From assembly GCF_963693435.1 (NCBI RefSeq), contig NZ_OY856306.1, positions 248,001 to 312,000 of the forward strand: DNA of 64,000 nt, given 5' to 3'. The DNA comes from Pasteurella atlantica (GTDB lineage: Bacteria > Pseudomonadota > Gammaproteobacteria > Enterobacterales > Pasteurellaceae). Below are positions 60,829-64,000 of the stretch, in pieces (positions within the stretch are counted from its first letter, which is position 1; every line of letters starts with the position of its first letter). Made by a program: the position numbers and the translations under genes. The notes beneath the pieces were generated by a model. That model did not search any database. It was not told where the DNA came from and saw nothing but the letters and a program-made list of their open reading frames with translations.

Positions 60829-61599
60829 ATGGCACGTCGTCCACTTGTAATGGGTAACTGGAAATTAAACGGTAGCAAAGCATTCACAAAACAATTAGTT
60901 GAAGGCTTAAAAGCAGAATTAAAAGAAGTGAAAGGCTGTGATGTCGCAATTGCACCACCAGTAATGTATTTAGCTGAAGCTGAAGCGGCACTAACTGGTC
61001 AATCTGTGATTGCATTAGGTTCACAAAATGTGGATTTAAAACAATCTGGTGCATTCACGGGCGATATTTCAACTGAAATGTTAAAAGATTTTGGTGCAAA
61101 ATACATTATCATCGGTCATTCTGAGCGTCGTCAATACCACAAAGAAAGTGATGAATTTGTAGCACAAAAATTCGGTGCGTTAAAAGAAGCGGGTTTAGTG
61201 CCTGTGTTATGTATCGGTGAAACGGAACAAGAAAATGAAGAAGGTAAAACCCAAGAAGTTTGCCAACGTCAAATTGATGCCGTATTAAACACATTAGGTG
61301 TTGAAGCATTTAACGGTGCGATCATTGCGTATGAACCAATTTGGGCAATCGGAACAGGTAAATCTGCCACTCCTGAGCAAGCTCAAGCAATTCACAAATC
61401 AATCCGTGATCACATCGCTGCAAAATCTCAAGCAGTCGCAGATCAAGTAATTATCCAGTACGGTGGTTCAGTAAATGATTCAAATGCAGCAGACCTATTT
61501 ACACAACCAGATATTGATGGTGCGTTAGTAGGTGGAGCTTCACTTAAAGCAGATGCTTTTGCAGTAATTGTTAAAGCAGCAGAAAAAGCAAAAAGTTAA
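60829..61599 (+). CDS. tpiA: Triosephosphate isomerase
   Basis: Interconverts glyceraldehyde 3-phosphate and dihydroxyacetone phosphate in glycolysis. 256 aa. MGNWKLNGS holds Asn and catalytic Lys; catalytic His in [15 protein letters not shown]; catalytic Glu in [14 protein letters not shown]; phosphate loop [10 protein letters not shown]. Strong ribosome site (TAGGAG). Followed by a large terminator made from an inverted pair of uptake signals. Confidence 0.99.
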   Translation: MARRPLVMGNWKLNGSKAFTKQLVEGLKAELKEVKGCDVAIAPPVMYLAEAEAALTGQSVIALGSQNVDLKQSGAFTGDISTEMLKDFGAKYIIIGHSERRQYHKESDEFVAQKFGALKEAGLVPVLCIGETEQENEEGKTQEVCQRQIDAVLNTLGVEAFNGAIIAYEPIWAIGTGKSATPEQAQAIHKSIRDHIAAKSQAVADQVIIQYGGSVNDSNAADLFTQPDIDGALVGGASLKADAFAVIVKAAEKAKS

Positions 61600-61625
61600 T
61601 TTATTTCTAAATAAATAGCCCTACT

Positions 61626-61682
61626 ACAAGCGGTACGATTATTACAAAAATTTGCAAATTTTTTTGATAATCGTACCGCTTG
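61626..61682 (+). terminator. Terminator of tpiA built from two inverted uptake signals
   Basis: CAAGCGGTACGATTAT (61627-61642) and its exact complement ATAATCGTACCGCTTG (61667-61682) form a 16-bp stem around a 24-base loop containing AAATTTGCAAATTT, followed by ATTTTTC. Head-to-head uptake signals often double as terminators in Pasteurellaceae. Confidence 0.8.
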
Positions 61683-61796
61683 ATTTTTCTAAAGTTGCAG
61701 ATAATTTCACAAAATTTATAATTTGTAGTTTACTATTAACACTTTAATTGCTATTTTTTTACAATGTTTTTACAAAATAAATAGGAATGGTGTGTT

Positions 61797-64000
61797 ATGT
61801 CTTTTTCTCTTTCTAAAAAATATAGTCAATTACGTCGTGATATCACTTCATATTATCGCATTGATGAAAAAAAAGCGGTTGATCAGTTATATGAAACCTT
61901 AACTTTTACTCCCGAGCAAGAAAATGCCATTCAAAAAAATGCCGTAAATTTAATTAATAAAGTGCGTAATATTAAGAAGAATAGCTATGGCATTGATGCT
62001 TTAATGCAAGAGTTTTCATTGGGTGATGAAGAGGGAATAGCATTAATGTGTTTAGCGGAAGCATTATTACGTATTCCAGATGAAGAAACACAAGATGAAT
62101 TAATTCACGATAAATTAAAAGAGGGCAATTGGCAAAGTCATATTGGGCGATCTTCTTCTATCTTTATTAACGCAGCTAGCTACGGTTTGTTACTGGGTAA
62201 AAAATTAAGCGGTAGTTTTGATGAAGAAACCCTTTCTAATGCGTTAACTCGTAGTTTTGCACGTTTATCTGCACCCGCTATGCGACTCGCAATGCTACAA
62301 GCAATGCGTATTTTAGGTGTTCAGTTTGTCACAGGAACAGATATTAAAAATGCCCTTCATCGAGTAAAAAAACGTGTTGAGAAAGGATTTTGTTTCTCTT
62401 TTGATATGCTAGGTGAAGCAGCAATGACAGCTTCTGATGCCGAGCGGTATTTTCAAGATTATATTAATGCCATCGAAGCCGTTGGTAGAGATTCTGCAGA
62501 TAAAGATATTTTTCAATCAAATGGCGTTTCAGTAAAACTTTCCGCCATTCATCCACGTTATTTTCGTTCGCAATATGATCGTGTTATGGACGAACTTTAC
62601 CCAAAACTAAAACAACTAATGTTGTTAGGTAAAAAATACAATATTGGTATTAATATTGACGCTGAGGAAGCCAGCCGTTTAGAGCTTTCTTTAGATTTAG
62701 TTGAAAAATTATTAGATGAACCTGAATTAAAAGGCTATAAAGGAATTGGTTTTGTTATTCAGGCCTATTCAAAACGCTGTCCTAAAGTGATTGATTATTT
62801 AATTGAATTAGCCCGTGAAAAACAGGGTTATTTAATGATCCGTTTGGTAAAAGGGGCGTATTGGGACAGTGAAATTAAATGGGCTCAAATGGAAGGATTG
62901 GAAGGCTTCCCTGTTTATACTCGAAAAAATCATACCGATATTTCTTACATTGCTTGTGCTAAAAAATTATTAACGGCTCAAGATGTGATTTATCCACAAT
63001 TTGCGACCCATAACGTACAAAGTTTATGTACGATTTATGAATTAGGTAAAGATAAAAATTATGAATTTCAATGCTTACATGGAATGGGCGAGAATTTATA
63101 TGATAATGTAGTTGGAAAAGAGAATTTTGATCGTTTAGTTCGTGTTTATGCTCCTGTTGGCACGCACGAAACCCTGCTCGCCTATTTAGTGCGTCGTTTA
63201 TTAGAAAATGGGGCTAATTCCTCTTTTGTACATCAACTGATCGATGAAACCATTCCCGCAGAACAGTTAGTGACACCACCTTGGAAACTTTATGAAAAAT
63301 CTCAAGGTGAGCGAAACAAGGCGGTAAAATTACCATTGGAGTTATTTAGTGATCGTAAAAATTCACAAGGTTTTGATTTAACCAATGAGTTTACCCTTGA
63401 ACAATTAGAGAAAGGTTTTGAAAAAACACAAATTAAAGCGGTCACATCTTTAGTAAATTTTGCAAATAAGACTATTCACCACCAAAGTCATTCTGTTTTT
63501 AATCCTGCGGATCTGTCTAGTAAAGTAGGCGAGGTTTCATTTTTAAAAGCAGACGCAGTAGAACAAGTTTTTGGAAGTGCAACGATGACCGAGTGGAATA
63601 ATTTTGATGCTACCTCAAAAGCAGATGTTTTACGTAAAACCGCCAATCTTTACGAAGAGAATGCAGCATTACTAATGAAAATTGCTATTCTGGAAGCAGG
63701 TAAAACTTTACCAAATGCTATTGCAGAATTGCGAGAGGCTGTGGATTTCTTACGTTATTATGCGGTTCAGTTAGAAAAATTGGCTCAATTGGATAAACTT
63801 GCTGAACCAAGAGGCAAAATTTTATGTATCTCACCTTGGAACTTCCCATTAGCGATTTTTACAGGGCAAATTGCCGCAAGTTTGGCAGCAGGGAATGTGG
63901 TGATAGCAAAACCTGCTGAGCAAACTTCATTAATTGCCGCTGCTGCAGTTGAATTATTTTACCAAGCAGGCTTACCTCGTAGTGCATTGCAATTAGTATT
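61797..64000 (+). CDS. putA: Bifunctional proline dehydrogenase/P5C dehydrogenase PutA, 3'-truncated by the window edge
   Basis: Oxidises proline to glutamate in two steps. The frame starts at ATG 61797 (MSFSLSKKYSQLRRDITSYY) behind ATAGGA and stays open to the window end (734 complete codons). The proline dehydrogenase barrel is complete (KLSAIHPRYF, RLVKGAYWDSEIKWAQ, FATHNVQS). The aldehyde dehydrogenase domain has begun (ISPWNFPLAIFTGQIAASLA, NVVIAKPAEQTSLIAA). There is no N-terminal ribbon-helix-helix region, so it is not an E. coli-style self-repressor. Confidence 0.96.
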   Translation, partial: MSFSLSKKYSQLRRDITSYYRIDEKKAVDQLYETLTFTPEQENAIQKNAVNLINKVRNIKKNSYGIDALMQEFSLGDEEGIALMCLAEALLRIPDEETQDELIHDKLKEGNWQSHIGRSSSIFINAASYGLLLGKKLSGSFDEETLSNALTRSFARLSAPAMRLAMLQAMRILGVQFVTGTDIKNALHRVKKRVEKGFCFSFDMLGEAAMTASDAERYFQDYINAIEAVGRDSADKDIFQSNGVSVKLSAIHPRYFRSQYDRVMDELYPKLKQLMLLGKKYNIGINIDAEEASRLELSLDLVEKLLDEPELKGYKGIGFVIQAYSKRCPKVIDYLIELAREKQGYLMIRLVKGAYWDSEIKWAQMEGLEGFPVYTRKNHTDISYIACAKKLLTAQDVIYPQFATHNVQSLCTIYELGKDKNYEFQCLHGMGENLYDNVVGKENFDRLVRVYAPVGTHETLLAYLVRRLLENGANSSFVHQLIDETIPAEQLVTPPWKLYEKSQGERNKAVKLPLELFSDRKNSQGFDLTNEFTLEQLEKGFEKTQIKAVTSLVNFANKTIHHQSHSVFNPADLSSKVGEVSFLKADAVEQVFGSATMTEWNNFDATSKADVLRKTANLYEENAALLMKIAILEAGKTLPNAIAELREAVDFLRYYAVQLEKLAQLDKLAEPRGKILCISPWNFPLAIFTGQIAASLAAGNVVIAKPAEQTSLIAAAAVELFYQAGLPRSALQLV

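Overview
The window comes from a Pasteurellaceae gammaproteobacterium of the Actinobacillus/Mannheimia/Bibersteinia side of the family. Housekeeping blocks have gammaproteobacterial order (secE-nusG-rplKAJL-rpoBC; rsfS-rlmH-mrdA-mrdB-rlpA-dacA; Arg-His-Pro and Gly-Cys tRNA clusters). DNA-uptake signal sequences with the core ACAAGCGGT, often followed by an AT-rich stretch and TTTGCAAA, are scattered through it; this core is the Apl-type signal rather than the Haemophilus influenzae AAGTGCGGT type. The DNA is AT-rich. The genus is an inference.

Layout. 1-881: 3' part of obgE. 960-12430: type I-F CRISPR-Cas locus (cas1, cas2-3, then csy1-csy2-csy3-cas6f and an array of 8 repeats). It is split by a gene on the opposite strand for a Hanks-type Ser/Thr protein kinase. 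12498-12665: tRNA-Cys and tRNA-Gly. 12915-15757: ybaN and lon, the latter behind a likely heat-shock promoter. 15943-17389: an intact IS256-family element with 8-bp target duplications. 17461-30422, minus strand: dCMP deaminase, then the rpoC/rpoB/ribosomal protein/nusG/secE block with its L10 leader. 31115-32629: nanM and three tRNAs. 32806-40065, minus strand: queH, the cell-elongation cluster and kdsC. 40135-41895: yggS and rsgA. 42216-53449: nine-gene operon purL-purE-purC-orf-purM-purN-purH-purD-purF. 53542-56048: nested insertion sequences (ISAs1 family inside ISL3 family). 56322-64000: peroxiredoxin-glutaredoxin, oxyR, a ClC protein, deoR, tpiA and the 5' part of putA.

The most striking unit is the purine operon. 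Its leader (41960-42180) carries a recognisable purine riboswitch aptamer with a C at the specificity position, so guanine-type, followed by a perfect 10-bp intrinsic terminator. PurL is the long Firmicutes/Fusobacteria/Bacteroidetes form, not the proteobacterial one; PurE, PurC and PurH look similar in type; PurF looks proteobacterial. Together this suggests that a whole regulated de novo purine pathway was acquired laterally. The operon supplies every step to IMP except PurB, and has PurE without PurK. A full uptake signal inside purH, and another inside cas1, suggest that both blocks have been resident in or traded among transformable Pasteurellaceae.

The second notable feature is the kinase between the adaptation/nuclease genes and the interference genes of the I-F locus. 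It is next to a diverged copy of an intergenic sequence that recurs beside the nested insertion sequences, and the csy genes have their own promoter.
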